This document shows positions 19,381-26,946 of a stretch of 64,000 nt of DNA, piece by piece; positions within the stretch are counted from its first letter, which is position 1, and each line of letters opens with the position of its first letter. Source of the DNA: a bacterium (GTDB taxonomy: Bacteria > Pseudomonadota > Alphaproteobacteria > Micavibrionales > UBA2020); the NCBI GenBank assembly GCA_029945425.1, contig JAQSDV010000004.1, positions 248,001 to 312,000 of the forward strand, in the 5' to 3' direction. The position numbers were made by a program, and so were the translations under genes. Below the pieces are notes generated by a model. That model was not told the origin of the DNA. It saw only the letters and a program-made list of their open reading frames with translations, and made no database searches.

Positions 19381-19890
19381 ATGGTACATGAATCCCTGCA
19401 GCAGAAAAAACCACCCGTCGGCACCAGCCAGTTCTATATGTGGCGTTGCGTGATCGCCCTCGCCCATGCCGATGGCATGGTGCAGCAGGGCGAGCGCGAC
19501 TACCTCTCCCGCGTCTTCGGCAATATGTCGCTGACCGATGAACAGCGGCGCATTTTCCACACCGACATGTCGGAGCCGCAGGATATCGCGCAGCTGCTGA
19601 CCCATATCAACGAACCCGAATGGCGCGGACAGCTGGTCTATTTCGCAGGGCTGCTGGCGCGCGCCGATGGCGTGCTCGACCCGCAGGAAGACCATATCCT
19701 GAAAAAACTGCGCGCCGACCAGATGTCGGGCCTCGACATGGACCAGATCCGCGCCGATGTGAAAAAGGCCGTGGCGAATGAAATGTTCCAGCACGACCTG
19801 AAGATGAGCACCCTGCGCCCGCAAGGTGGATTGTCGGCGATCATCGACAGCCTGCTGCTGCGCCTTGGCATCGATATTTTGGAGAATTGA
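19381..19890 (+). CDS. TerB-like protein, first of a tandem pair
   Basis: A 169-residue soluble helical protein of the TerB (tellurite-resistance B-like) superfamily. The recognisable pattern is CVIALAHADGMVQQGERDYLSRVF, followed by a second acidic motif LLARADGVLDPQEDHIL. TerB domains bind metal ions through acidic residues; the role here is unknown. The track start at 19375 is TTG; ATG 19381 is preferred although no clear ribosome site precedes it. The gene downstream is a paralogue in the same operon. Confidence 0.8.
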   Translation: MVHESLQQKKPPVGTSQFYMWRCVIALAHADGMVQQGERDYLSRVFGNMSLTDEQRRIFHTDMSEPQDIAQLLTHINEPEWRGQLVYFAGLLARADGVLDPQEDHILKKLRADQMSGLDMDQIRADVKKAVANEMFQHDLKMSTLRPQGGLSAIIDSLLLRLGIDILEN

Positions 19891-19892
19891 CC

Positions 19893-20420
19893 ATGACCAA
19901 CCTGCCCCGCCCGCCGAAACAGGAAATGCCCGACAGCCAGTACCAGATGTGGCGCGGCGTGATTGCGATTGCCCATGCGGATGGCAAGGTGCAGGACGAA
20001 GAACGTGCTTACTTGAAAAAAGTGTTCCAGAACCTCGATCGCGTTTATGGCCTGACCATGGCGCAGCGCACCGAACTGGATGACGATATGCTGAACCCGA
20101 AGAAACTCGCCGACATCCTGCCCAAAATCACCGAACCGCAATTCCGCGGCATGCTGATCCATTTCGGCGAAGTGCTGGTGTGGTCTGATAATCAAGTCAC
20201 GGCGGAAGAAGAAGACGTCATCAAGAAACTCTATGCCGGCCAGATGTCGACCATCGACGAACAAAAACTGCGCGCCGACGTCAAGGCGCAACTGGCCGCG
20301 ACCAAGGCCGAACACGACCGCGAACTGGAAAAAATCCACGCCACCGGCGAACGCAAAAGCCCCGTCTTCCGCGGCTTCGACCGCCTGCTCCGCAAGCTCG
20401 GGATTGATATTCTAGAATAG
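19893..20420 (+). CDS. TerB-like protein, second of a tandem pair
   Basis: A 175-residue paralogue of the preceding gene. Both contain QYQMWRGVIAIAHADGKVQ / QFYMWRCVIALAHADGMVQ, a central R-x-M/Q-L-I/V-H/Y-F segment, and end in L(R/L)LGIDILE. This marks them as a tandem duplication. GGAG lies 8 bases before ATG 19893; the track start at 19887 is a TTG overlapping the upstream stop. The second acidic motif is VLVWSDNQVTAEEEDVIKKL. Partner proteins unknown. Confidence 0.82.
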   Translation: MTNLPRPPKQEMPDSQYQMWRGVIAIAHADGKVQDEERAYLKKVFQNLDRVYGLTMAQRTELDDDMLNPKKLADILPKITEPQFRGMLIHFGEVLVWSDNQVTAEEEDVIKKLYAGQMSTIDEQKLRADVKAQLAATKAEHDRELEKIHATGERKSPVFRGFDRLLRKLGIDILE

Positions 20421-20427
20421 AGAACCC

Positions 20428-20549
20428 TGTCATGCCCGCCTTGCGCGGGCATCCAGAAGGCCGTCCGGCCGTCTCATGACTCAAATCAGTTCTAACATGA
20501 CGCGCAGACGCGCTACTGGATCCCCGCCTTCGCGGGGATGCGTCATGTC
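20428..20549. repeat. REP-like bipartite palindromic repeat
   Basis: Two inverted half-elements face each other. The left is TGCCCGC-CTTG-CGCGGGCATCCAG; the right, on the minus strand, is ATCCCCGCGAAGGCGGGGATCCAG. Short GC palindromes (GGCCGTCCGGCC, GCGCAGACGCGC) lie between them. Such GTCAT-CCCCGC...GCGGGGATCCAG elements are dispersed in many alphaproteobacterial genomes. It lies directly after the TerB pair and marks the left border of the accessory patch. It could also fold as a terminator-like RNA. Confidence 0.75.
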
Positions 20550-20756
20550 TTTTAAAGTCTTGACTTAACTCACTTCTCATCGTACAAACAACCTACCCAG
20601 ACCCGACCCAGCCTACGACAAAACAAGGGTTTACCCGACAAATCTACCCAGTTCCTGCCCAGAAGGAAAGTCTTCCGTGTCCAAGTCGCCAGCCCCGTTT
20701 ATGGTGGATGTCCACCAGCTCCTTCCAGGTCTCATCATCTAGCGGGCAAGCCGCTA
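20550..20756. other. left junction of accessory patch, no clear gene
   Basis: About 200 bases with several CCCAG-containing short repeats (CTACCCAG, GACCCAG, CTACCCAG, CTGCCCAG). A tiny ORF (GTG 20677 to TAG 20742, MSKSPAPFMVDVHQLLPGLII after an AAGGAA site) could be the remnant start of a gene. The frame of the NACHT ORF is open back into this segment, so its true 5' end is unclear. Confidence 0.4.
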
Positions 20757-21488
20757 TTGGAATTGCGAGCCCTAAGACTCGATCCCGCCGGACAAGATTC
20801 TGCGGAGGTTCTCCAACTCAATGACATTCGGGCTGCGCTGCTTCAGGGCACGCGTGTTGTCCTAGAGGGACCCGCCGGTCGCGGCAAGACAACGACTCTC
20901 ATTCAGCTCGCAAAAGCGCATGCTGGAGCAGGAGGGATACCGTTTCTCATCGACCTGACGGCGTGGACGGCGTCTAGGAGCGGAATTCTTCAGTTCATTG
21001 CGGGAATGCCTCAGTTCCAGTCTCGTTTACTAGACGCCGCGTCGCTGGCGCGAGTGAATACCGCCGAGCACTTCTCATTCCTCCTGAATGGTTGGAACGA
21101 GATTGGGGAGCCCGAATTCCCCCATGCCGAAAGCGCACTGCGGACACTGGAGCGGGATTTCCCAGCCGCTGGGATTATCGTCGCAACACGAACTCATCAC
21201 ATTGTGCCGCCATTATGGAAGCAGCTTGAAGACGCTTTTGTCGAAAGGCGCCCCCACGGCGAGAGCAGCAATACCTTTACTCTTGAGCCTCGAAGCTCCA
21301 ACGCAATTCGGGCTAGGCTTCTTGAAATGGCCACCAAGGATGATCGGCGGAAACAGTCGGCGTTGAAGCTGCTGGGTCAAATCGAAGAGTGGCGTTTGAA
21401 GTATGGGCGACCAGCCGGTGAGCCCCGGCACCCTGCGTTTGATTCAGGTGAACCATGGCCGCCAAACGGTATTGAACTGGCGGCCTAG
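20757..21488 (+). CDS. truncated NACHT-type NTPase (possible defence remnant)
   Basis: A 243-residue ORF starting at TTG (no good ATG in frame). It shows a NACHT-like NTPase core: Walker A VVLEGPAGRGKTTTLIQL near residue 40, LIDLTAW, a Walker B-like FSFLLNGWNEIG, and sensor-1-like GIIVATRTH. The Walker B acidic pair is replaced by N-G-W-N-E. Bacterial NACHT proteins usually carry an N-terminal effector and a long C-terminal sensor. Both are missing, and the end (GEPWPPNGIELAA) looks like read-through into unrelated DNA. Likely a gene fragment. Confidence 0.55.
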   Translation: MELRALRLDPAGQDSAEVLQLNDIRAALLQGTRVVLEGPAGRGKTTTLIQLAKAHAGAGGIPFLIDLTAWTASRSGILQFIAGMPQFQSRLLDAASLARVNTAEHFSFLLNGWNEIGEPEFPHAESALRTLERDFPAAGIIVATRTHHIVPPLWKQLEDAFVERRPHGESSNTFTLEPRSSNAIRARLLEMATKDDRRKQSALKLLGQIEEWRLKYGRPAGEPRHPAFDSGEPWPPNGIELAA

Positions 21489-21545
21489 CCCGCACCACTT
21501 GTCGAGCGGATTCTGATTTGAGGCCGCTTGCTCGAAGTTACTTAG

Positions 21546-22442
21546 TTAGGTCTCAGCCCACTCAGCCGACAGCGCTTCCGCCTGCTGGAGCACGGTCTGC
21601 ACGGCAGCGTCTTGAAGATCGGGGGGATATCCGTACTTGCGCAGGATCTTTTTCACCAGCACACGCATTCTGGCCCGCGCAGCGTCGCGGTGCATCCAGT
21701 CCACGGTGACACTACCTTTGATGTTCATCACAAGTTCGTGCGCGATGACGCGAAGCTTGGGCTCACCCATGGCATCCCGCGCGCTCTCATTCTCGGCGAG
21801 GGCATCGTAAAAAGCAATTTCCTCGTCTGAGAGGCCGGTTTCTTCGCCGCGTTGGTGCGCGGTGCGAATGTCCTTAGCAAGACTGATAAGCTCTTCGAGC
21901 ACCTGGACGGTCGTGATGGCGTTCGCGTGATAGCGGGCAACAGCGGCTTCAAGGCGTTCAGAAAAGGTCTTCGACTGAACGACGTTTCGCTTGCTCTGGG
22001 AGCGTATCTCTCCATTGATGAGCTTACGGAGCGCCTCTAGTGCGAGGTTCTTCTGCTTCATTCCACGGACTTCCGCTAAGAAGTCGTCCGAGAGAATTGA
22101 AATGTCAGGGCTTTCGATACCCGCAGCCTTCATGATGTCCAAGATCTCGGTCGAGACAACGGCGCGGCTCACAATCTGCTGAATGGCCAACTCGCGCTGG
22201 GCAGGGCTCTTACCTCCGCTCTCAGTAGTTTTGATCATTGCGGAGCGGATCGCCTGAAAGAAGCCTGTTTCATCGCGGATTTCCTGCGCGGCGTCGCTGG
22301 CGCTGGCAAGGGCAAAAGCCTTGGAGAGGGCGAGAACGGCGTCGGCGTAGCGGCGGTGCGCCCGTTTCTTTTCCTCAGCCGTTTTTTGTTTCGCAGCTTC
22401 GGCCTGCTGCATCGAAAGCACCCAATCAATCGCCTGCGCCAT
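21546..22442 (-). pseudogene. hsdR: hsdR 3' remnant (type I restriction subunit R, C-terminal part)
   Basis: About 298 codons that match the C-terminal region of type I restriction endonuclease R subunits (DUF3387-type). Recognisable blocks are RDETGFFQAIRSAMIK, QQIVSRAVVSTEILDIM, SPDISILSDDFLAEV, FSERLEAAVARYHANAI, LSDEEIAFYDALAEN and ILRKYGYPPDLQDAAVQ. A full HsdR has about 1000 residues; the nuclease and helicase parts are absent and no hsdM or hsdS is present. ATG 22442 is only where the conserved part becomes readable. The upstream extension in the track is antisense to a parB-like remnant, so the breakpoint is at about 22.44-22.47 kb. Confidence 0.85.
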
Positions 22443-22605
22443 AACGGACAACCGCGTCAGCAAGCCGCAAATCATGGCGGCACTGCAAGAGGCGAGAAAC
22501 CAGCCACCGGCACCCGCCTGGGACAAGCTGAAGAAGGCCGAGCTTGCTGTTCTGGCAGAGCGTGAACTTGCCGACAAGACCTGGCTCCCCGAGCCCCTGC
22601 GATAG
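22441..22605 (+). pseudogene. parB-like 3' remnant
   Basis: About 54 codons in an open frame reading ITDNRVSKPQIMAALQEA and then KKAELAVLAERELADKTWLP-EPLR before TAG. This matches the C-terminal end of plasmid-type ParB/chromosome-partitioning-like proteins, which end in K..LA..AER...G/TWLPEPLR. The N-terminal ParB nuclease/DNA-binding domains are absent. The identification rests on a short stretch from memory, so it is tentative. It directly abuts the hsdR remnant, which suggests a deletion or insertion junction. A 7-bp hairpin GACGCCG...CGGCGTC follows at 22621. Confidence 0.5.
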
Positions 22606-22723
22606 GCAGGACTTGAAGCTGACGCCGGTCGCGCCCGCGATCGGCGTCATTTCTCTTCACTCATAAAGTCCACACCCGTAACGACGGCACGCATCGTGAC
22701 CGGTCAACCGTCAGGAATCGGAT

Positions 22724-22991
22724 CGTTTCCGTGAGGGCAGCGGTTTCGGCATCCATACAGGACTCCTTGGAAAGCGTGTTCAACTTTGGCGGTCACCTAA
22801 CCGGCCCGCTTGCCTTGTCAATTACCAGAGCTTCTTGCGTTTCGGGATTCCCGAGCAGGAGCCCTCCACAAAACGGCAGAGAAGCTTGGATGACAAGCCA
22901 GCGCTGACGGGCCGGTTGGCCGGTTCCCATGTTGAACACAAACCAAGGAGAAAAAACATGGATGCCGAAGACTTCAAATTCACGGAAACGA
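22724..22991. repeat. imperfect inverted duplication around two short ORF starts
   Basis: Left arm 22724-22834 read on the minus strand resembles right arm 22881-22991 read on the plus strand, with a 46-base centre. Shared blocks in order are GAAGCT, GACAAG, GGGCCGGTT, GTTGAACAC, CCAAGGAG, ATGGATGCCGAA and CACGGAAACGA. Each arm therefore holds a ribosome-binding site and a start codon. The right arm starts the 36-residue ORF at 22958; the left arm starts a 31-residue ORF (minus strand 22756 to 22661, MDAETAALTETIRFL). This looks like a duplicated leader with divergent copies. It also fills the 22606-22957 stretch, which has no other gene. Confidence 0.65.
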
Positions 22992-23068
22992 CCGAAGACC
23001 TGGTCTCTTCGATCCTCGACGATCACGAACGCGAGCTGTTCGACGACGAGTTGGAGGACATGGAATGA
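22958..23068 (+). CDS. tiny acidic ORF, first of three coupled ORFs
   Basis: A 36-residue acidic protein (MDAEDFKFTETTEDLV ... ELFDDELEDME) with a strong AAGGAG site about 8 bases before ATG 22958. The track start at 22835 is an in-frame extension through the inverted duplication and is unlikely. Its last codons overlap the next ORF by ATGA. The size, acidity and position next to a partition-gene remnant resemble small plasmid or phage ORFs. Function unknown. Confidence 0.55.
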   Translation: MDAEDFKFTETTEDLVSSILDDHERELFDDELEDME

Positions 23069-23247
23069 GAGGCTTCATCGAAACACCCGACGCCGAGCTG
23101 ACAGAGGCACTGAGGGCTTCCAGCGATGCCCTACGCATGGCCGAGAAGCTCATCCAGGGTTACGGCCAGCCTGCCGTGGCGAACTACTTGAGGATACAGG
23201 CCGAGAGAAACCTTCAGCTTCTGAACCAGACGGTGGGCTTCCTGTGA
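23065..23247 (+). CDS. small helical ORF, second of three coupled ORFs
   Basis: A 60-residue protein (MRGFIETPDAELTEALRASS ... NLQLLNQTVGFL) predicted mostly helical. It starts inside an ATGA overlap with the previous ORF, with GGAGG about 8 bases upstream. Its TGA overlaps the GTG start of the next ORF (GTGA). No family recognised. The coupling on both sides argues that the frame is real. Confidence 0.6.
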   Translation: MRGFIETPDAELTEALRASSDALRMAEKLIQGYGQPAVANYLRIQAERNLQLLNQTVGFL

Positions 23248-23450
23248 CGCCCACCGTCACCTATAGGACAGCGTTTCGCTGGTTTGAGATTTTCCGGTGT
23301 TCGGGGCGTGAAAGCGCGGACGCTTTCGTGCGGGCGCAGACGGGCGCGCAGGCCGTCTTCCGCTACGCCCGCAGATGTGGCGGGGAACCCGCCAGGTTTT
23401 ATGCAGTAGAAGTGGAGAGCGCGAAAATCGCCCTTGTGCGAAGTCGCTAA
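23244..23450 (+). CDS. small basic ORF, third of three coupled ORFs
   Basis: A 68-residue basic protein starting at GTG (MTPTVTYRTAFRWFEIF ... VEVESAKIALVRSR). The track frame 22929-23450 contains it, but the real start is most likely the GTGA overlap at 23244. The composition is Arg- and Ala-rich with two Cys. Function unknown. The right border of the accessory patch follows within about 120 bases. Confidence 0.5.
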   Translation: MTPTVTYRTAFRWFEIFRCSGRESADAFVRAQTGAQAVFRYARRCGGEPARFYAVEVESAKIALVRSR

Positions 23451-23570
23451 TTCGCTAAAGTTAGCTAGGATTTGACGATTTTGGACTGGGCTGTCTGCCC
23501 AACTCCTGCCCAGTGAAATCTGGCGTCGAATCATCAAATGAATTCAATATTACTTGCGAGATGCCATATA

Positions 23571-23596
23571 TCGCGGGGATGACGCCGGGTGGCGTC
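23571..23596. repeat. truncated REP-like half element at mrcA 3' end
   Basis: TCGCGGGGATG (23571-23581) repeats 20530-20540 exactly and is followed by the hairpin GACGCC-GGGT-GGCGTC, which covers the mrcA stop codon. On the minus strand it reads GGCGTCATCCCCGCGA, the start of the REP-like consensus, and then breaks off. It forms the right border of the accessory patch and could act as the mrcA terminator. Confidence 0.55.
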
Positions 23597-26174
23597 AGTA
23601 AAGCCCGCCCAGACCCGTATTCACGCTTTCGCCGTATTCGGTCACGCCGGAGACAGGCTCAACGCTTTCGCCGGTGAACATCATGGGTTCTTCGCCGGGT
23701 TCTGTGCCGTCGATGAAGGCCTCGAAGATGCTCTTTTCATCGCCGACTTGGCTGCGTGTGCCGGTGACGGGGTTGATCTGCACCATGCGGATGCCGGGCG
23801 GTACGCGGAACGGCACGGGCGGCACATCCTTCAGCGCCTTTTCCATGAACTCCTTCACAATGGGGGCCGCCACATGGCCGCCGGTTTCTTTCGCGCCCAT
23901 GGGTTTGGGTTCGTCAAAACCGACGTAAGTGCCGACAATCAAATCAGGCGTGAAGCCGATGAACCATGCGTCCTTGGCATCGTTCGTCGTGCCGGTTTTG
24001 CCCGCGATGGGGCGGCCAAGCGATTTCAGGCTGGTCGCGGTGCCGCGCTGCACGACGCCTTCCAGCATCGACACGATCTGGTACATGTTGCGGGGGTCCG
24101 CGATATCGGTGCGGTTGTCCAGCAGCACGGGCGCGTCCTGATCGTTCCACGGCGTCATCGGGCCGCAGGTTTCGCAGGCGCGTTTGTCATGCACGAAAAT
24201 GGTCTTGCCGTGGCGGTCCTGCACGCGGTCGATCAGGGTCGGGGTGATTTTCTTGCCGCCGTTGACGAAGGTGGAATAGCCCGCAACCATGCGCAGCAGC
24301 GTGGTTTCACCCGCGCCGATCGACATCGACAGCATCGGCGGCAGGTTGTCGATCACGCCGAATTTGTTGCAGATGTCCACGATCTTGTCCATGCCGACAT
24401 AGTTGGCAAGACGGACCGTCATCAGGTTGCGCGATTTTTCGAGGCCCACGCGCATCGTGGTGGGGCCGCCGAAATCATTCGTGTAGTTCTTGGGCGCCCA
24501 GCGTTTCGTGCCGGGACCCTGGTCAAGAACGAAGGGCGCATCGAGGATCAGCGTTGCGGGCGTAAAGCCCGCTTCAAGGCCCGCGAGATACACGAAAGGT
24601 TTGAAGGCAGAACCCGGCTGGCGGATGGCCTGCGTCGCGCGGTTGAACCAGCTCATCTGGAACGAGAAGCCGCCCGCGAGCGCGAAGATACGGCCCGTAT
24701 GCGGGTCCATGACGATGAGGCCGCCCGACACGTTCGGGATCTGGCGCAGCCAGTAAACGTCGCGTTCCTTGTCTTTCTCGCCGGCATCTTCGGTGAACCA
24801 GACATCGCCGACCGCCAGCAGGTCGCTGACTTTCGCGGGCGCTTTTTCGCCCTTGCGCTTCGCCCATTTCATTTTGTTGAGCGTGATGATTGCTTCCTTG
24901 CCGTTGCGCAATCCAACGCGCGCTTCCTTCTCGCCCGTTTCAAGAACGACGGCGAGTTCGAAACTGCCGGTGCCCGCGGGCTCCGCCACTTTCAGCAAAT
25001 TGTCGTGCCAGTCTTTGGCGGTTTCGATATGCGCCAGCTTGTCGCTGTGCAACCCGTAGCGCATGTCGTAATTGATCAGCCCGTGGCGCAGCGCTTCCTC
25101 CGCCATCGACTGGTATTCGGGGATCATCGTCGAATGGGCGATCAAGCCGCCCCTCATCAGGCCGTCTTCGCCATACAGCTCCAGCAGCTTGCGGCGCACT
25201 TCTTCGGCAAAATACGGGTGGTTGACGTATTGGGTCTCTTCGCGGTTGATGGTGGTGATGGGCTTCAGTTTCGCAAGGTCAAGCTCCGCCTTGGTGATAT
25301 AGCCGTTATCCTGCATTTCGCCCAGCACGTAATTGCGGCGCTCCAGCGCGGCGTCATAGCGTTTCGCGGGGTCGTAATCGCTGGGCGCTTTGGGCAGGCC
25401 CGCAAGGAACGCCGCTTCCTCCAGCGTCAATTCGTCCAGCGGCTTGTTGAAATATTCAAGGCTGGCGGCTGCGATGCCGTAGCTGCGCGCGCCCAGATAA
25501 ATTTCGTTCAAATAGAGTTCGAGAATCTTGTTCTTGGGCAGTGCTTCCTCGATACGGAACGACAAAATGGCTTCGCGGATCTTGCGGCCGAATTTTGCGA
25601 CGACGTCGCCCTTTTCCGCCTCGACTTCATCCTTCAGCAAAAAGTTTTTCGCGACCTGCTGCGTGATGGTCGATGCGCCCTTCATGCGTTTGCCGGGGTG
25701 CAGCACGTTCTGCTTGATCGCGCGCAGGATACCGATCGGGTCGATGCCCTTATGCGTGAAGAAGTTTTTGTCTTCGGCGGAAATAAACGCGTTCACCACC
25801 AGCTTCGGCACGGAATCAACCGGCACGAAGACGCGCTTTTCAAACGCGAATTCCGCCAGCAGGCGGCCGTCGCCCGCATAGGCGCGGGTGACGATGGGCG
25901 GGTCGTATTTCGACAGCGCGCTGTAATCCGGCAGGTCGTGGCCGAAATAGAACAGGATAAAAGCGATGCCCGCGACAGCGCCCAGAATGCCGAGCAAGCC
26001 GAGCGAAACAAACAGCGTGATCAGGCGCATGAAAATGCCGCCGCCGGAGGATTTTTTCTTCTTCTCTTTTTTTTCTGCAGGCGCCGGTTCGGCCACGGGT
26101 GTTTTCGCGGCGAGCGGCTTTTTCGGCGCCGGTGCGTTGGGGTTGTTGCTCGGGTCTGCGGTGGGACCTGCCAT
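23595..26174 (-). CDS. mrcA: class A penicillin-binding protein 1A
   Basis: Bifunctional peptidoglycan glycosyltransferase/transpeptidase anchored in the inner membrane. It has 859 residues: a Pro/Lys/Ala-rich cytoplasmic N-terminus, one membrane helix (about 50-77), then the GT51 domain with catalytic Glu134 in ISAEDKNFFTHKGID. The transpeptidase has SxxK in QPGSAFKPF (near 522), SRN in LEKSRNLMTVRL, and KTG in GKTGTTNDAKDAWFIGFTP (near 726). It is the last gene of a minus-strand group dnaB-alr-mlaE-mlaF-mrcA, 2 bases after mlaF. Confidence 0.97.
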   Translation of the reverse strand: MAGPTADPSNNPNAPAPKKPLAAKTPVAEPAPAEKKEKKKKSSGGGIFMRLITLFVSLGLLGILGAVAGIAFILFYFGHDLPDYSALSKYDPPIVTRAYAGDGRLLAEFAFEKRVFVPVDSVPKLVVNAFISAEDKNFFTHKGIDPIGILRAIKQNVLHPGKRMKGASTITQQVAKNFLLKDEVEAEKGDVVAKFGRKIREAILSFRIEEALPKNKILELYLNEIYLGARSYGIAAASLEYFNKPLDELTLEEAAFLAGLPKAPSDYDPAKRYDAALERRNYVLGEMQDNGYITKAELDLAKLKPITTINREETQYVNHPYFAEEVRRKLLELYGEDGLMRGGLIAHSTMIPEYQSMAEEALRHGLINYDMRYGLHSDKLAHIETAKDWHDNLLKVAEPAGTGSFELAVVLETGEKEARVGLRNGKEAIITLNKMKWAKRKGEKAPAKVSDLLAVGDVWFTEDAGEKDKERDVYWLRQIPNVSGGLIVMDPHTGRIFALAGGFSFQMSWFNRATQAIRQPGSAFKPFVYLAGLEAGFTPATLILDAPFVLDQGPGTKRWAPKNYTNDFGGPTTMRVGLEKSRNLMTVRLANYVGMDKIVDICNKFGVIDNLPPMLSMSIGAGETTLLRMVAGYSTFVNGGKKITPTLIDRVQDRHGKTIFVHDKRACETCGPMTPWNDQDAPVLLDNRTDIADPRNMYQIVSMLEGVVQRGTATSLKSLGRPIAGKTGTTNDAKDAWFIGFTPDLIVGTYVGFDEPKPMGAKETGGHVAAPIVKEFMEKALKDVPPVPFRVPPGIRMVQINPVTGTRSQVGDEKSIFEAFIDGTEPGEEPMMFTGESVEPVSGVTEYGESVNTGLGGLY

Positions 26175-26176
26175 TG

Positions 26177-26944
26177 TCAGATTTCCATTTTGATGGGGCC
26201 GGTGGCCGAGCCCTTGATGAACTGGTCGACATATTCGTTGCCGGAATGATCGATATCTTTTGCGTCGCCCTGCCAGATGATCTGGCCTTTGTGGATCATG
26301 GCGATATTGTCGGCGATCTTGCGCGCGGAGGCCATGTCGTGGGTGATCGAAAGCGTGGTCGCGCCCAGACCCTTGGACGTTTCCACGATCAGGTCGTTGA
26401 TGACGTCGGCCATGATGGGGTCGAGGCCCGTCGTGGGCTCGTCAAAGAAAATGATTTCGGGGTTCGATGCGATGGCGCGGGCGAGACCGACGCGTTTCTG
26501 CATCCCGCCCGAAAGTTCTGCGGGCAGCATGTCGGCCACGCGCGGCGCGAGGCCGACAGCGCGGAGTTTTTCAATCGCGACGACGCGCGCGTCTTCCTTG
26601 CTCACGCCCTTGCCCTGCATCAGGCCGAAGCCGACATTTTCCCAGATGGGAAGTGAATCGAATAGCGCGCCGCCCTGAAACAGCATGCCGAATTTTTTCA
26701 TCAGGTCGTCGCGCGGTTTGCCGGTGACGCCCGCGGTTTCAACGCCGTCGACCTTGATCGAGCCCTTGTCAGGATGCAGCAAGCCCAGCACGCATTTGAT
26801 CGTGACAGATTTGCCGGTGCCGGAGCCGCCGATGATGACGAGCGACTTGCCCTTTTCGATCGAGATATTCACGCCGCGCAAGACATGGTTGCGGCCGAAG
26901 GATTTGGTGACGTCTTTAAGCTCTAATTTGGGCTGTGCGCTCAT
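26177..26944 (-). CDS. mlaF: Mla-type ABC transporter ATP-binding protein
   Basis: ATPase of an MCE/Mla phospholipid transporter between inner and outer membranes. It has Walker A IGGSGTGKS, signature LSGGMQKRVGLARAIA, Walker B EIIFFDEPTTGLDP and the H-loop SITHDM. The LSGGMQKR form is typical of MlaF. It follows the mlaE permease by 2 bases. No mlaD (MCE) gene is adjacent, so the substrate-binding component must be elsewhere. Confidence 0.93.
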   Translation of the reverse strand: MSAQPKLELKDVTKSFGRNHVLRGVNISIEKGKSLVIIGGSGTGKSVTIKCVLGLLHPDKGSIKVDGVETAGVTGKPRDDLMKKFGMLFQGGALFDSLPIWENVGFGLMQGKGVSKEDARVVAIEKLRAVGLAPRVADMLPAELSGGMQKRVGLARAIASNPEIIFFDEPTTGLDPIMADVINDLIVETSKGLGATTLSITHDMASARKIADNIAMIHKGQIIWQGDAKDIDHSGNEYVDQFIKGSATGPIKMEI

Positions 26945-26946
26945 GG

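Noticed and set aside
22793-23026. 77-codon minus-strand ORF in the accessory patch
   Set aside because: It reads through the inverted duplication opposite a better supported start and has no ribosome site.
23589-26249. 886-codon plus-strand ORF opposite mrcA
   Set aside because: Shadow of mrcA, which has all penicillin-binding motifs.
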